Positions 11,377 to 20,411 of a DNA stretch of 64,000 nucleotides are shown in pieces. Where the stretch lies: positions 80,102-144,101 of the forward strand of contig CAKOGP040002092.1 in the NCBI GenBank assembly GCA_933822405.4, read 5' to 3'. Made by a program: the position numbers and the translations under genes. This DNA comes from Cylindrotheca closterium. Taxonomy: Eukaryota > Bacillariophyta > Bacillariophyceae > Bacillariales > Bacillariaceae. The notes below the pieces were generated by a model. It saw nothing but the letters and a program-made list of their open reading frames with translations. It searched no databases and had not been told where the DNA came from. Numbering within the stretch: the first letter of the stretch is position 1; the number at the start of each line of letters is the position of its first letter.

Positions 11377-13563
11377 TTACTCTGAAACGTATTCTGACTT
11401 TGGCCCTTGGAATGTGGTATTACCACGGACCAGATTCAATACATGCGACACTGATGGGACCCATTCGTCTTGGTAATGCGTGATTAGAATCAGAGTTAGG
11501 TCGTCCTGGGTGGCTTGACAGATTCGTTCCAACAGAGCCAATACTCGCTTCCGAGCAATGGAATCCAGCGCTGTCGTTGGTTCGTCCAGAATCAACAGAT
11601 TGGGTCGTCTGGCCAGGGTTGCCGAAAGCAGCACCAACTTTTGCTCGCCCTGAGAAAGTTGATCGAACGGAAGCGTCTTGATATGTTCCAGTCGAGCTGA
11701 ATCTCCGACAACCCAGCTGGCAAAGGTGTTGGCCACGTTCTCTGGTATTCTTCCATGGTCACATAGAATATCCCAAACTCCGATGTCATTGTTTGTCTCT
11801 TCATTATCATCATCTTGCTGTTGTGGTTGTTGTGGTTGCTGTTGCTGTTGTCCCACCACCATTTGGAGATGAGATTCGGTCGACATCCACCCAACCTTGG
11901 TGGCCGGATCAATGTGATACTGGCCAGATATTTTGTCTTTGTTGTCTCGTGTGGATCCAAGTCCACTTCCCTGCAACAAAAATCGAGTCAAGGTCGATTT
12001 TCCAGCACCATTCCCACCGGCAATGATCCAACGCTGCCCCTTTTCAATCTTCCAACTCAATTCATGTAGCAATGTCACCAAGTTGTCATTATCATCATTG
12101 GACGACGATTGCGGTTTGCCTTGTGGGGATTCATCTTCCGCAATAGTATCCTTTGGCCTTTGGATTTGAACCTGATCCAACCCAAGGAGGACGTCTGGGG
12201 TAGTATTGTGTGTAGCATTGTCATTTTGCCATGCGGCTCTAATTGCTTCCAGCGACGGCAACGCGAGATCGTCGTCCGCTTGTGCCAGAGCAGTAGTAGT
12301 AGTTTCCGAAGAATCCTCAGGGGTAAAGTCGTCCAGCTCCAGTGCAGTGCGAAGGAGGGTTTCCCGAGTCATGTCTTTGGGTCGTTCGAAGGTCACCACT
12401 TTGCATTTGTTGTTGTTGTTGTTGTTGTTGTTGTCAGAAGTGGTGCCGCTTTCCGAAATGGCCATGCTCACGGTCGATATTTCGTCCATGATTTCTTCGG
12501 GCCGATGGGTGCTCATGAATACTTGAATGGGACGGACACTACTGGCTTGGACTTGTTGAATCAACAGCTTGCCGCTCTTGTCCAATCCTTTGATCGTTTT
12601 ACTTACAATCGATTGAAGCTCGAGTCGAGAATCCGAATCAAGTCCATCAAAGGCATTTTCCAAAATCAAGAGTTTGGGATCCTTGTGCTTGGAACGAAAC
12701 TTTTGTTTGGAGAGATCAACTTGAGCATTGGCACCACCATCGCAGAGCGCACGAATAATGAGGACCTTGCGAATCTCTCCCGTGGACAAGGTCGACACTT
12801 TTCGGTACAACAATGGAAAGAGACCAAATCGAACGACGAGGTATTGCGCCGACTTCGAAAGGGTTCCGCCAAAGCCATCCTCGGTAAGGATTCGATAGAC
12901 GGATGCATCCGGATGATCCCGAAGGAGTTCTTTGTGCGAGTCAAAGGAGACGGACGCAACGTCGTAGGCTTCATGAGTGGTCGTCGACGCTCCTTTATTA
13001 TTGCAATATTTCTCTGGTTTGTGCAAGAAATCCACCAAGAGTGACTTGCCAGATCCATTTCGTCCTAGTAAAAGATGGCCGCCTCCTTTTCGTTCGGGTT
13101 TGGCAATCGTAAAGTCGTCCAATACCAATTCAAAAGACTCGTCATTCTCAGCATTGTTGTCATTTGGATACGAGAGTCGAGTGGTGCCTGGGTAGTGAAC
13201 CAAAGCAGTTTTGTTGTTATTAGTATTATTCTCATCCTCGTCCATGACATTTTCCATTGCACTTTTCATCAGAAGGCTGCTGCTGCTGTAGCTGCGATTA
13301 CGAAACGAGCAGCTATTTGGTCGGCTTCTACAATGGAAGATGATGTCATCTTGATGATTACTGCCGATGAACGTCGATGATGATGATGATGATGATGATG
13401 CTGCTACTGCTGATGACGCAGCAGTGGAAGAAGATGATAGAGAGCGCTTCTTTCCCAAACACCGCGGTACCTTCATTTCACCATGACAATATGGTTTCGA
13501 TGATAGCCCTCTCTTTGGAAGACTGCGGCTTGATAGCGACGATAGCGATGACTTGGATATCAT
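11377..13563 (-). CDS. Soluble tandem ABC ATPase, ModF/PhrA-like (728 aa)
   Basis: Two ABC ATPase domains without membrane spans. The first has Walker A GRNGSGKS (residues 167-174), signature LSTGE and H-loop MSTHRPEE. Its Walker B reads LLILENAFDGLD, so the usual catalytic D-E pair is E-N. The second is canonical: GGNGAGKST, LSQGEQKLVLLSATLARRP, LLILDEPTTALD and ITHYQDEW. The architecture matches bacterial ModF/PhrA-type proteins and their eukaryotic relatives rather than ABCF translation factors, because no interdomain linker motif is seen. The N-terminal 60 residues are Ser/Arg/Lys-rich with almost no acidic residues and resemble a mitochondrial or plastid presequence. Gln and Asn homopolymers (from CAA/AAC repeats) interrupt both domains. 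Substrate unknown. It is convergent with the helicase gene: 132 bp separate the two stop codons. Confidence 0.88.
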   Translation of the reverse strand: MISKSSLSSLSSRSLPKRGLSSKPYCHGEMKVPRCLGKKRSLSSSSTAASSAVAASSSSSSSSTFIGSNHQDDIIFHCRSRPNSCSFRNRSYSSSSLLMKSAMENVMDEDENNTNNNKTALVHYPGTTRLSYPNDNNAENDESFELVLDDFTIAKPERKGGGHLLLGRNGSGKSLLVDFLHKPEKYCNNKGASTTTHEAYDVASVSFDSHKELLRDHPDASVYRILTEDGFGGTLSKSAQYLVVRFGLFPLLYRKVSTLSTGEIRKVLIIRALCDGGANAQVDLSKQKFRSKHKDPKLLILENAFDGLDSDSRLELQSIVSKTIKGLDKSGKLLIQQVQASSVRPIQVFMSTHRPEEIMDEISTVSMAISESGTTSDNNNNNNNNKCKVVTFERPKDMTRETLLRTALELDDFTPEDSSETTTTALAQADDDLALPSLEAIRAAWQNDNATHNTTPDVLLGLDQVQIQRPKDTIAEDESPQGKPQSSSNDDNDNLVTLLHELSWKIEKGQRWIIAGGNGAGKSTLTRFLLQGSGLGSTRDNKDKISGQYHIDPATKVGWMSTESHLQMVVGQQQQQPQQPQQQDDDNEETNNDIGVWDILCDHGRIPENVANTFASWVVGDSARLEHIKTLPFDQLSQGEQKLVLLSATLARRPNLLILDEPTTALDSIARKRVLALLERICQATQDDLTLILITHYQDEWVPSVSHVLNLVRGNTTFQGPKSEYVSE

Positions 13564-13868
13564 CGTCTAAAATTCTTTGATATGGACGGAAGCAAATTAA
13601 TGCGACAAAAGCAGTGAGTGCGACTACGTCGATTGAAGTATGTTCTGATCAGAAGCCCATTTCGCCATTTCTCCATCAGAAATACTCATGTCCTTTGTGA
13701 CACATCTTGGGCCAATGACAAGGCTTCACCTCGTGACAGGAATGAATCAGAAAGGGCTTCTCATATTTTCAACCATGCTTCGATTTTTCTTCTCCACGAA
13801 ACGAATCATCAATCCATCACAAATAATCCATTATTATTGCCATAATCCAACAAATCATCTATTTTACA

Positions 13869-14685
13869 ATGAAATACTCTTCTTCCACGCTAGTAATTGC
13901 AACGCTGCTATCTGCCAGCACCATGACAAATGCCTTCCTATCCCCTTCCTCTCTACCGAACAAGAACCACAAGCCAGCACAAGTGGCCACAGCACCACCC
14001 ACATCATCCTCCACGGTTCTCTTTTTGGAAGATTGGGTGGCCGACATGATTGACGGTGAATTGGATCGTGAATCTCACAAGAAGGAATACGAAAACGAAT
14101 GGATGAAAAAGAATCGTGCCGCTGTCCTCTCTCGAATGGAATCCGACTTTGTGGCCGTGCTAGAAAATGATGGCGACGAATTGCGCCAAGAACGCAAGGA
14201 TCGACGCATGGCCGAGAAGAATCCAGCACAGTATTGTGCGGATCGATGCATTGCCACTGGACATTGTGATGTTTATGAAGACATGTAAGTGAACAAATGA
14301 GATTGGTTGTAATGGATTTCTCTTTTGGATAGGTGTCATCATTCTAACAGTATCTTGTTTGTTTGAATTCTTTCTTTCCTTATTTCTTCTTACCTTGGGC
14401 CTTCAGCTTCGATATGTCTCCTGAACAAGTTATTGAGTTCTGCACTGACTGTAAGTTAATCCTTTTGTCTTGACTGTGGATCGAAGATTGTACAGCATCC
14501 AGCCGCAATCAATCATATATGCCCACTGTCGTCTCATTGTCCATCTGTCATGATTCATTGCTTCATTCATTCACTCACTCACTCACTCACTCTTTGTACC
14601 CTCCCCCATGTATATAGGTGTTCTAAGCGAAGGCGAGGAACCCTGCGATGTTCCAGAGGGATTCTATGACAAGATTATGCCATAA
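13869..14685 (+). CDS. Small Cys-rich plastid-type protein, three exons (175 aa)
   Basis: Exons 13869-14284, 14407-14450 (only 44 nt) and 14618-14685; the joins give AT|C and T|GT codons and an open frame to TAA. The N-terminus is a signal peptide ending TMTNA-FLSPSS; a phenylalanine right after the cleavage site is the diatom signal for import into the complex plastid. The middle is charged and helical. The C-terminal part, spread over the three exons, carries six cysteines: YCADRCIATGHC, FDMSPEQVIEFCTDC and EEPCDVPEGFYDKIMP. The even Cys spacing suggests disulfides or a metal site. I do not recognise a named family; a decayed relative lies on the other strand at 16803-17038. Intron 2 ends in a run of ACTC repeats. 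Confidence 0.8.
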
Positions 14686-14868
14686 AATGCATGGTTCGAG
14701 CTTAGACAAAAGACGACAATGATCAGGATGATTGACACCAACGAAGTTAGTACCCAGCTACAGTAGGACCTACCACCCTCTCTGATATAAAATTCAATGA
14801 CAATGAAAATAAAGTACTATCATAATCATACAATTAGCGTAACCTATATTCAAACATGGTTGTTCTTA

Positions 14869-15807
14869 TTATAGACTGTCGATATCCGCAAGCATTGCAG
14901 CTAGCTGATCGTCATCTAGCTCCTCTGATACTGCTGCGACATATTCCGATGAAGCGCTCCCTGGCACACCATTAGAACCCTCTGATTCCTCTCCACCCGA
15001 GGATGATTCGAAAAAAGCCATAACCTGGTCAATGTCTATGGCATTTCCCTCATCATCTTTGGGATGCGGTGGATTCAACCAAAAGGATCCTGGGGTGGCA
15101 ATATCATCCATGCAGATGGATTCCCAACAATCATCCAACATGATTCCATCCGCCAAATCATTATCGGTCAAACACAGGACTCGCATCCCCGCAAACCGTG
15201 CGGCTCGACATTGATGTTCGGTGTGACACAAGACGACGCAATGTTTGGGCAACGGGGATCGTTCCGGATCCGCCGCCTTGCGACCAAATCCCGAAGAACC
15301 ACCAAATCCTTTCGGTTGGACCTGTGTGGAATGAATGGCGGTCCATAGATCTCGTGGATTGGGAGGAGTTTGAAGTTCTCTGTGTATCGTAATTTCTTTG
15401 GGGATAACGGATAAATAAGAATCATCATTGCAAACATTATCGTTCGGTAAAATTGCCAAGACGGCCGTCTCATCACGGATGCATTCGTCCACCAAATTCT
15501 CCACTCCTGCCAACAACAATTCCAGGTTACTATCATTTTCATCATTGCCATCATCTGCTACGAATAGACTGTCCTTGCCGTAAAATATTATTGCCTCCAC
15601 CAAATCGATATTACGAACCATGCATAATTGAAAGGTTGACCGCGGTGACAATAATGAAGATCTTCCATTATTCGCAATCATCATGGACTTTGAGTCTTGT
15701 TGTTGTTGCGCCACTACTGCAGAAAAAGCTGGGACGAAGCAGTATCCCACATCAACAATAAGCATAAACAACAGAGAAGCGAAGCATATTAAGTGCAGTA
15801 TAGTCAT
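14869..15807 (-). CDS. Secreted or plastid-targeted protein of unknown function (312 aa)
   Basis: The start has a clear signal peptide (residues 2-22) followed by GYC-FVPAF. This is a C-F version of the diatom plastid cleavage motif, so plastid import is the first hypothesis. The body has alternating strand/helix character with phrases such as IDLVEAIIFYGKDSLFV, VENLVDECIRDETAVLAILP, HCVVLCHTEHQCRAARFAGMRVLCL and GIMLDDCWESICMDD. The pattern of a hydrophobic strand followed by acidic residues, and a later VLCL-DND segment, is vaguely like HAD-fold proteins, but the DxDx(T/V) nucleophile motif is absent, so I do not assign that activity. The C-terminus is acidic and Ser/Gly-rich and ends AAMLADIDSL. 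Single exon. Confidence 0.7.
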   Translation of the reverse strand: MTILHLICFASLLFMLIVDVGYCFVPAFSAVVAQQQQDSKSMMIANNGRSSLLSPRSTFQLCMVRNIDLVEAIIFYGKDSLFVADDGNDENDSNLELLLAGVENLVDECIRDETAVLAILPNDNVCNDDSYLSVIPKEITIHRELQTPPNPRDLWTAIHSTQVQPKGFGGSSGFGRKAADPERSPLPKHCVVLCHTEHQCRAARFAGMRVLCLTDNDLADGIMLDDCWESICMDDIATPGSFWLNPPHPKDDEGNAIDIDQVMAFFESSSGGEESEGSNGVPGSASSEYVAAVSEELDDDQLAAMLADIDSL

Positions 15808-16264
15808 TTTGTATTATGTATGTATAGATGGTGTGGTGCCCAAGCTGAGAAGTAAGACGATAATATGAATTCAGAATATTGCAATATATCGATATATCAA
15901 ATGGGTCATATAGCGGTCCGTCCGCCGTAATACACATACATACGACTTTTACTCGACCCGCATCACTCATCTACTACGATGTATCTGTTGGAAATCAAGA
16001 TTTGTAGCTCATTATAATCTATTGGGAATGATGCATTTTCATATTGTCACAGCCTGACGAACGCAGAATTTGAATGTTCATCGTCCTCCGCCCATCGGTT
16101 AGCGACAATTGACAACAGAGCTTTCAGTTCTTCTTGTCCGTTAATACCAAGAATCAGGATTGATTCCCCCTCTGTCAATTTTATTGGCGGGGCTGCTTTT
16201 CAGAACTGCTCCGCTTTGCTAGAGGTAATTTTGTCAACCACGTGCCTCACGGCAATTCCCAGTC
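15808..16264. other. Intergenic, no supported gene
   Basis: The 5' flank of the minus gene at 14869-15807. A short AT repeat (ATATATCGATATATC) lies near 15884-15898. No coding signal that I can defend. Confidence 0.5.
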
Positions 16265-16729
16265 ATGTGTTCTTTCATTGTCGTTCACTACAAACAAAAT
16301 TGGAACCAGCTCCTTCTTGAACTGCAAGTCTCTCCCAAACCTTGTCCTTCCGCAAGGGTCCAAAGTCGATTGAGACTCTTTTTCAGAATGCACACACTAT
16401 TGCAAGCACGCTTCGGTGAAGAAGCAGAGAGTATATTGCCACCGGTTTGGTACGCCAATTGGTTCGACAGCTTTCCTGTCCACAAGAGCTGCTACTATGA
16501 CCATTCCTCTACTAGCGCTCAAGATCCTTGTCGGTGTATTCAGAAGACAAAGAATGACGAGTTGCCGCTCATCATGGATGACTTTGGAATGACTCCATTC
16601 CACATTCTCTTTTTGACTGTCAACCCAAGGGAAGATCTGCTTGAAGTCTTTTTGGACGATCATATCCATACCCTGTTCTTGGCTGGAAAGATGCCAGTAG
16701 TAGCTGGATTTTCAGTTGATTGGAGCTGA
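16265..16729 (+). pseudogene. Probable fragment of a diatom repeat-family gene (DDFGMTPFHIL motif)
   Basis: A 154-codon open stretch. Its C-terminal third reads MDDFGMTPFHILFLTVNPRE then DLLEVFLDDH. The D-x-x-G-M-T-P-[FL]-H-[IL] phrase is an ankyrin-like repeat element that I associate with large expanded families in diatoms. Only one such repeat is present, and the frame ends soon afterwards in unrelated sequence. The N-terminal part has no clear start context. I read it as a 5'- and 3'-truncated remnant, not a working gene. It sits directly beside another remnant (16803-17038, opposite strand), consistent with a region where gene fragments accumulate. Confidence 0.35.
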
Positions 16730-16802
16730 GTGAGATGAAATGCAACATCATTTGATTCATTCGACTAAAGACTATGTTCAGCTCCAAACAAACTTTCTGC
16801 CA

Positions 16803-17038
16803 TGAGCTTGTCATACAGTATCCATTTGCAACATCACAGGGTTCCTCACTTTTGCTGAGTACACGTGTACGGCTGTAGAATAGAGCCAAGAAAGAATCAG
16901 AAGAGTAGTAGGACACTGAACAGGCACATGGACTCTACATGGCTCACAATAATAAGCGCAAAAACCACGCAGTCAGATAAAAGGGTCAACTTACATTCGG
17001 AACAAAACTCAAGAACTTGTTCAGGAGACATATCAAAA
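16803..17038 (-). pseudogene. Decayed antisense paralogue of the small Cys-rich gene at 13869-14685
   Basis: On the minus strand, 17038-16995 is a 44-nt block preceded by an AG acceptor and followed by GTAAGT. It encodes FDMSPEQVLEFCSEC and aligns base for base with exon 2 of the 13.9-kb gene (36 of 44 identical by eye). After a 130-bp intron-like gap, 16864-16803 matches exon 3 (VLSKSEEPCDVANGY). The acceptor there reads AC instead of AG, and two extra bases after the GGATAC codons shift the frame, so the stop of the original is lost. No exon-1 match was found upstream. Intron positions are preserved, so this is a DNA-level duplicate, not a retrocopy. Confidence 0.7.
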
Positions 17039-17252
17039 CTGTGCTTCCTCACTGCTGCCCGTTGTCCAAATAGTTGAGAACTGAATTCAAAATTGGCAAC
17101 CACCATGTGATGATTGATTGGTCATTTGGGCCGGCGAGGCTTCACCAGTGTCCAAGGCACAACTGGCTTACTTGGTGTTGGGAACACTACATGAAGTGTA
17201 GACAACAGGCACACCATGTTACTGGTGTACCCAGAAACCGGAAAAGGGCTCT

Positions 17253-17810
17253 ATGGGAACAGTTTTGCAAAGGACGAGAGCGTATTGCGTCAAACCCGGT
17301 GGTGCGCCTGATAGTTGCTTTGTGACTATGCCCTCCTGCGGTATAACCATCTTTTACAACACCGATCAAATGTTACCGGTAGGTACGCTGCAAGGGCTCC
17401 GCTTTGAAGCCTATGTTCACGAAAAGATCCTTGTGGATGGGATTAATCTCACGGCAAAGAAGCTAAACATAACGGCGATTTCCACAACAAGCACCTTCCA
17501 TGTAGCCATTCCTCTGCAGGCGACAACATTTGCTCTGCAGGATAATAATATTGACAAGTTGCAGTCACAACGGGTGGCAGTGCACGAAAATGGTGGTGGG
17601 TACATGCTACCGGATCTTCTGAACTACCCTTTTATTGATTCTATTTTTGTCAATTCCTCGAACTCTTGCACTATGTTGCAAATGAAGGCATGTCGTAACA
17701 AACAGCTGTCGAACAAGGCAGCTACTATAACAAAAGCTCTTGGTACTCCAGCCGCTGTCGCAGCAGCTTTCGGCCGTTGTCACAACAAAGCTCAATCCTG
17801 TATGATGTGA
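17253..17810 (+). CDS. Doubtful hypothetical ORF (185 aa)
   Basis: An open frame with ATG at 17253 and stop at 17808-17810. It has no signal peptide or domain I recognise. It contains four N-x-[ST] sites, a run of strand-like segments (FVTMPSCGITIFY, STFHVAIPLQATTFAL) and several Cys. It overlaps nothing better, but its neighbourhood is rich in gene debris and its codon use looks undistinguished. It could be a fragment of a secreted protein or chance. The palindrome TACCGGTA falls inside it (17374-17381), whereas nearly all other copies in the window are non-coding, a weak argument against it. Confidence 0.25.
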   Translation: MGTVLQRTRAYCVKPGGAPDSCFVTMPSCGITIFYNTDQMLPVGTLQGLRFEAYVHEKILVDGINLTAKKLNITAISTTSTFHVAIPLQATTFALQDNNIDKLQSQRVAVHENGGGYMLPDLLNYPFIDSIFVNSSNSCTMLQMKACRNKQLSNKAATITKALGTPAAVAAAFGRCHNKAQSCMM

Positions 17811-18298
17811 ACAACTCGTCTGGTATGAGATGGTACAAATACCAGAGGCTCTTGAACTCGGAGGCCACACTGCCACTGTCGATGCGCCATGGATTTTCTG
17901 CTAGATCATTTAATGCAAAAATCTGGCATTGAGCGATGTCCCGCAAAACAGAATTGCTATATCCTCTTACAGGAAGAGGACTGTTGGCAAGAAATAGAAG
18001 CCGAAGAACCCCTCCTATTAGTTCATAGCGCTGCTGTAGTTGCTGGGCGGAAACTTGCTCGCAGAGCAACAAACCTGCATGGCCTCTGACTCAGTGATGT
18101 CTGTTGGGCCCATGCATACCTCAGTCTTTATGGCGGGAGCATCCTTGATAATCTTGGAACAGTTTTCGGGATCCGGAGAAACCGCTATGAGAATATAATA
18201 TATTTTATATTGCACAATATTTGACTAAATTGACCATCATTCTGTGTTGCTTTGTGACGTCATTCCCCGCATCACTCACTATCATATCATAGATATAT
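17811..18298. other. Unresolved sequence, no supported gene
   Basis: Both strands have short open stretches. The minus frame over 18018-18215 looks coding-like (Cys-containing, ending SASKFPPSNYSSAMN), but I cannot attach it to exons or a family. It may be another gene remnant. Confidence 0.35.
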
Positions 18299-18385
18299 AT
18301 GCGCATGCGTTCACTATCCTATCGCACTCGTCGTCGTTTTTACTCCACAACGTCACATCAAAGAAGAATACTAACGCGCAACAAT

Positions 18386-20128
18386 ATGGTGTCTTGGAGC
18401 AATAGTAGAACAGCTGCTCTGGCATTTTCAATTGCATTATCATTCCAAGCGTCTCTGATACATGGATTAGCTCCTACAGCACGACAAAATCAAAACTTTC
18501 GCCTGTTCAGTACACCAAACGACACACCATCTGAAACAAAAACCACGACAACCACAGCTGACGGACCCAAAAAGCAAAAAGCAGTAGTCATTGGTGCCGG
18601 ATGGGGTGGACTCAGCGCCGCCTATGCTCTTTCAGCTGATCCCAACTATGAGGTCACCGTGGTAGATGCTGCTCCTCGTGTTGGTGGATTGGTACGAGAT
18701 GGATTCCGATCCATGACAGGAGAACGAAAAGCAGAAGCTGGGCAACACGGATTTTGGGATCAATACTTCAATATTTTCAAGCTACTGAAAGAAGACTTGG
18801 GAATTTTTGATACCGCTCTGACAGATTATGCAGAACAAGGGCAATATTCACCTGATGGTCTGGAGGCTGTCTGGGCCGTCTACCGAGATCAGACACAGCT
18901 TCCAACTGGTTTGGCACAAGCCTTCTACACCAAGTTTATGAATCTACCAATCATTGATAGATTGACGGCCTTCCCTCTGGTTTTAGCGTTTTCAGAGTTT
19001 GACGATTCTCCAGAATCCTGGGAAAAGTTTGACAAGGCATCCTTTCGAGATTTGTGTGTCAAATTAGGGGTGTCCAACCGTTGTTACGAAGAAGCTTTTG
19101 AGCCAATGATTCTGACGGGTCTATTTGCTCCGGGTGCCGAATGCTCTGCGGCGGCTGCTCTGGGCATGGCATATTTTTTTGTTTTGAGCAAGCAAAAGGC
19201 CTTTGATGTGAGATGGTGCAAGGGAAATATTGGGGAACAGATATTTGACCCATGGGTCGAAAGAATGAAGTCGCAGAAAAATCCAGTCATCTTTCAGTCT
19301 TCCACCCGTGTCACTGGATTCAATCTTTCAAAAGAAGGATCCTCTATATCTAGCATCAAGTGCGCAGTTGATGGTGACAAGGAGATTTCTTTGGAAGCGG
19401 ACCATGTCATCTTTGCAGTTGGAGCTGCTGCCTTGAATGCAATTGTCCGAAACAGCCCAGAATTATCGCGCTTTGCAGAGTACCGACGCTTTGCCAACTT
19501 GCGAGGAACCAGTGTGCTTGCTACCAGAATCTTCTTGGACAGAGAAATAAAGACGCCTTATAGTGCCAATGCTTGTTGGGGTTTTGACCAAGGCGTTGGA
19601 ATGACCTATTTCAACGTCAAGGACTTGCATGGAGAGAACTTCTCGGATGAATCCCCTGGCTCGGTCTTGGAAGTGGACTACTACCATGCAGATACATTGC
19701 TAGTGATGAGTGATGACGACATTGCCAAAAAGGTCAAACAAGATCTCAACACCATTCTTGGTGTCGAATGCGCAGCAGCTAAGGTCGTGGACGCCGCCAT
19801 TGTCAAACTACCGAATGCTGTCAACTGGTACTTTCCGGGATCCTACAAGGATATGCCAGATGTTCAATCAAAAGCGCTATCTAATGTTTATTTTGCCGGA
19901 GATCTAGTGCGCACACGCCATGGGTCCTGGTCTCAAGAAAAGGCCTACGTCACTGGAATCGAAGCCAGCAATTGTATCCGAAGAAGGAGTTTGACGGAAG
20001 GAGTGATACCTTTGCCAAAAGATGAACCTCATGTTGCATTGGGAAGGACAGCGGTTTCGCAATTCCGGACTCTTTTGGGAGCTGGTGAAAAAAAACGAGC
20101 TCCATCCCTTGTAGACTTTTTAGGGTAG
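18386..20128 (+). CDS. FAD-dependent amine oxidase / carotenoid desaturase-like enzyme (580 aa)
   Basis: The FAD-binding Rossmann motif VVIGAGWGGLSAAY is followed by a strand ending VVDAAPRVGGLV and by the R-x-G-G segment typical of flavin amine oxidases and phytoene/zeta-carotene desaturases. A C-terminal flavin motif, LSNVYFAGDLVRTRHGSWSQ, closes the fold. The central region includes KAEAGQHGFWDQYFNIFKLL, which resembles the G-x-H desaturase-type substrate region. The start at 18386 gives a clean signal peptide (LAFSIALSFQASLIHG-LAPTA) suited to plastid or secretory import; an in-frame ATG at 18299 would add 29 Arg-rich residues. It is most likely a plastid oxidoreductase of the desaturase-like superfamily; the substrate cannot be named from sequence. 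Single exon; the protein ends shortly after the flavin motif, as in relatives. Confidence 0.85.
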   Translation: MVSWSNSRTAALAFSIALSFQASLIHGLAPTARQNQNFRLFSTPNDTPSETKTTTTTADGPKKQKAVVIGAGWGGLSAAYALSADPNYEVTVVDAAPRVGGLVRDGFRSMTGERKAEAGQHGFWDQYFNIFKLLKEDLGIFDTALTDYAEQGQYSPDGLEAVWAVYRDQTQLPTGLAQAFYTKFMNLPIIDRLTAFPLVLAFSEFDDSPESWEKFDKASFRDLCVKLGVSNRCYEEAFEPMILTGLFAPGAECSAAAALGMAYFFVLSKQKAFDVRWCKGNIGEQIFDPWVERMKSQKNPVIFQSSTRVTGFNLSKEGSSISSIKCAVDGDKEISLEADHVIFAVGAAALNAIVRNSPELSRFAEYRRFANLRGTSVLATRIFLDREIKTPYSANACWGFDQGVGMTYFNVKDLHGENFSDESPGSVLEVDYYHADTLLVMSDDDIAKKVKQDLNTILGVECAAAKVVDAAIVKLPNAVNWYFPGSYKDMPDVQSKALSNVYFAGDLVRTRHGSWSQEKAYVTGIEASNCIRRRSLTEGVIPLPKDEPHVALGRTAVSQFRTLLGAGEKKRAPSLVDFLG

Positions 20129-20411
20129 AAATAGAGTACAGTACAGTATTGCTTTAGAATAGCAGCAGTACAAAAGACTATACCTTTGATTTTTCACGTG
20201 AATGAAGTGAGCTAAAAAAAACGATAGTTGCAATGGGCTCGCTCACTGAATGCAATTTTCAAAATTCTTCTCCCCAAAATAAAGAAAAAGAATAATGATG
20301 ACACGACACAAGCGTAATAGAGACATCATCGAATACCTCTACCTCTACCATACAACACTGTAACATTACACCTTCACCACAGTACTATCATACAAATACA
20401 GAACAACGATA

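Noticed and set aside
12109..13044. 311-codon open frame on the plus strand inside the ABC gene
   Set aside because: It is the antisense of a clear ABC ATPase (Walker, signature and H-loop motifs on the minus strand) and has no domain of its own.
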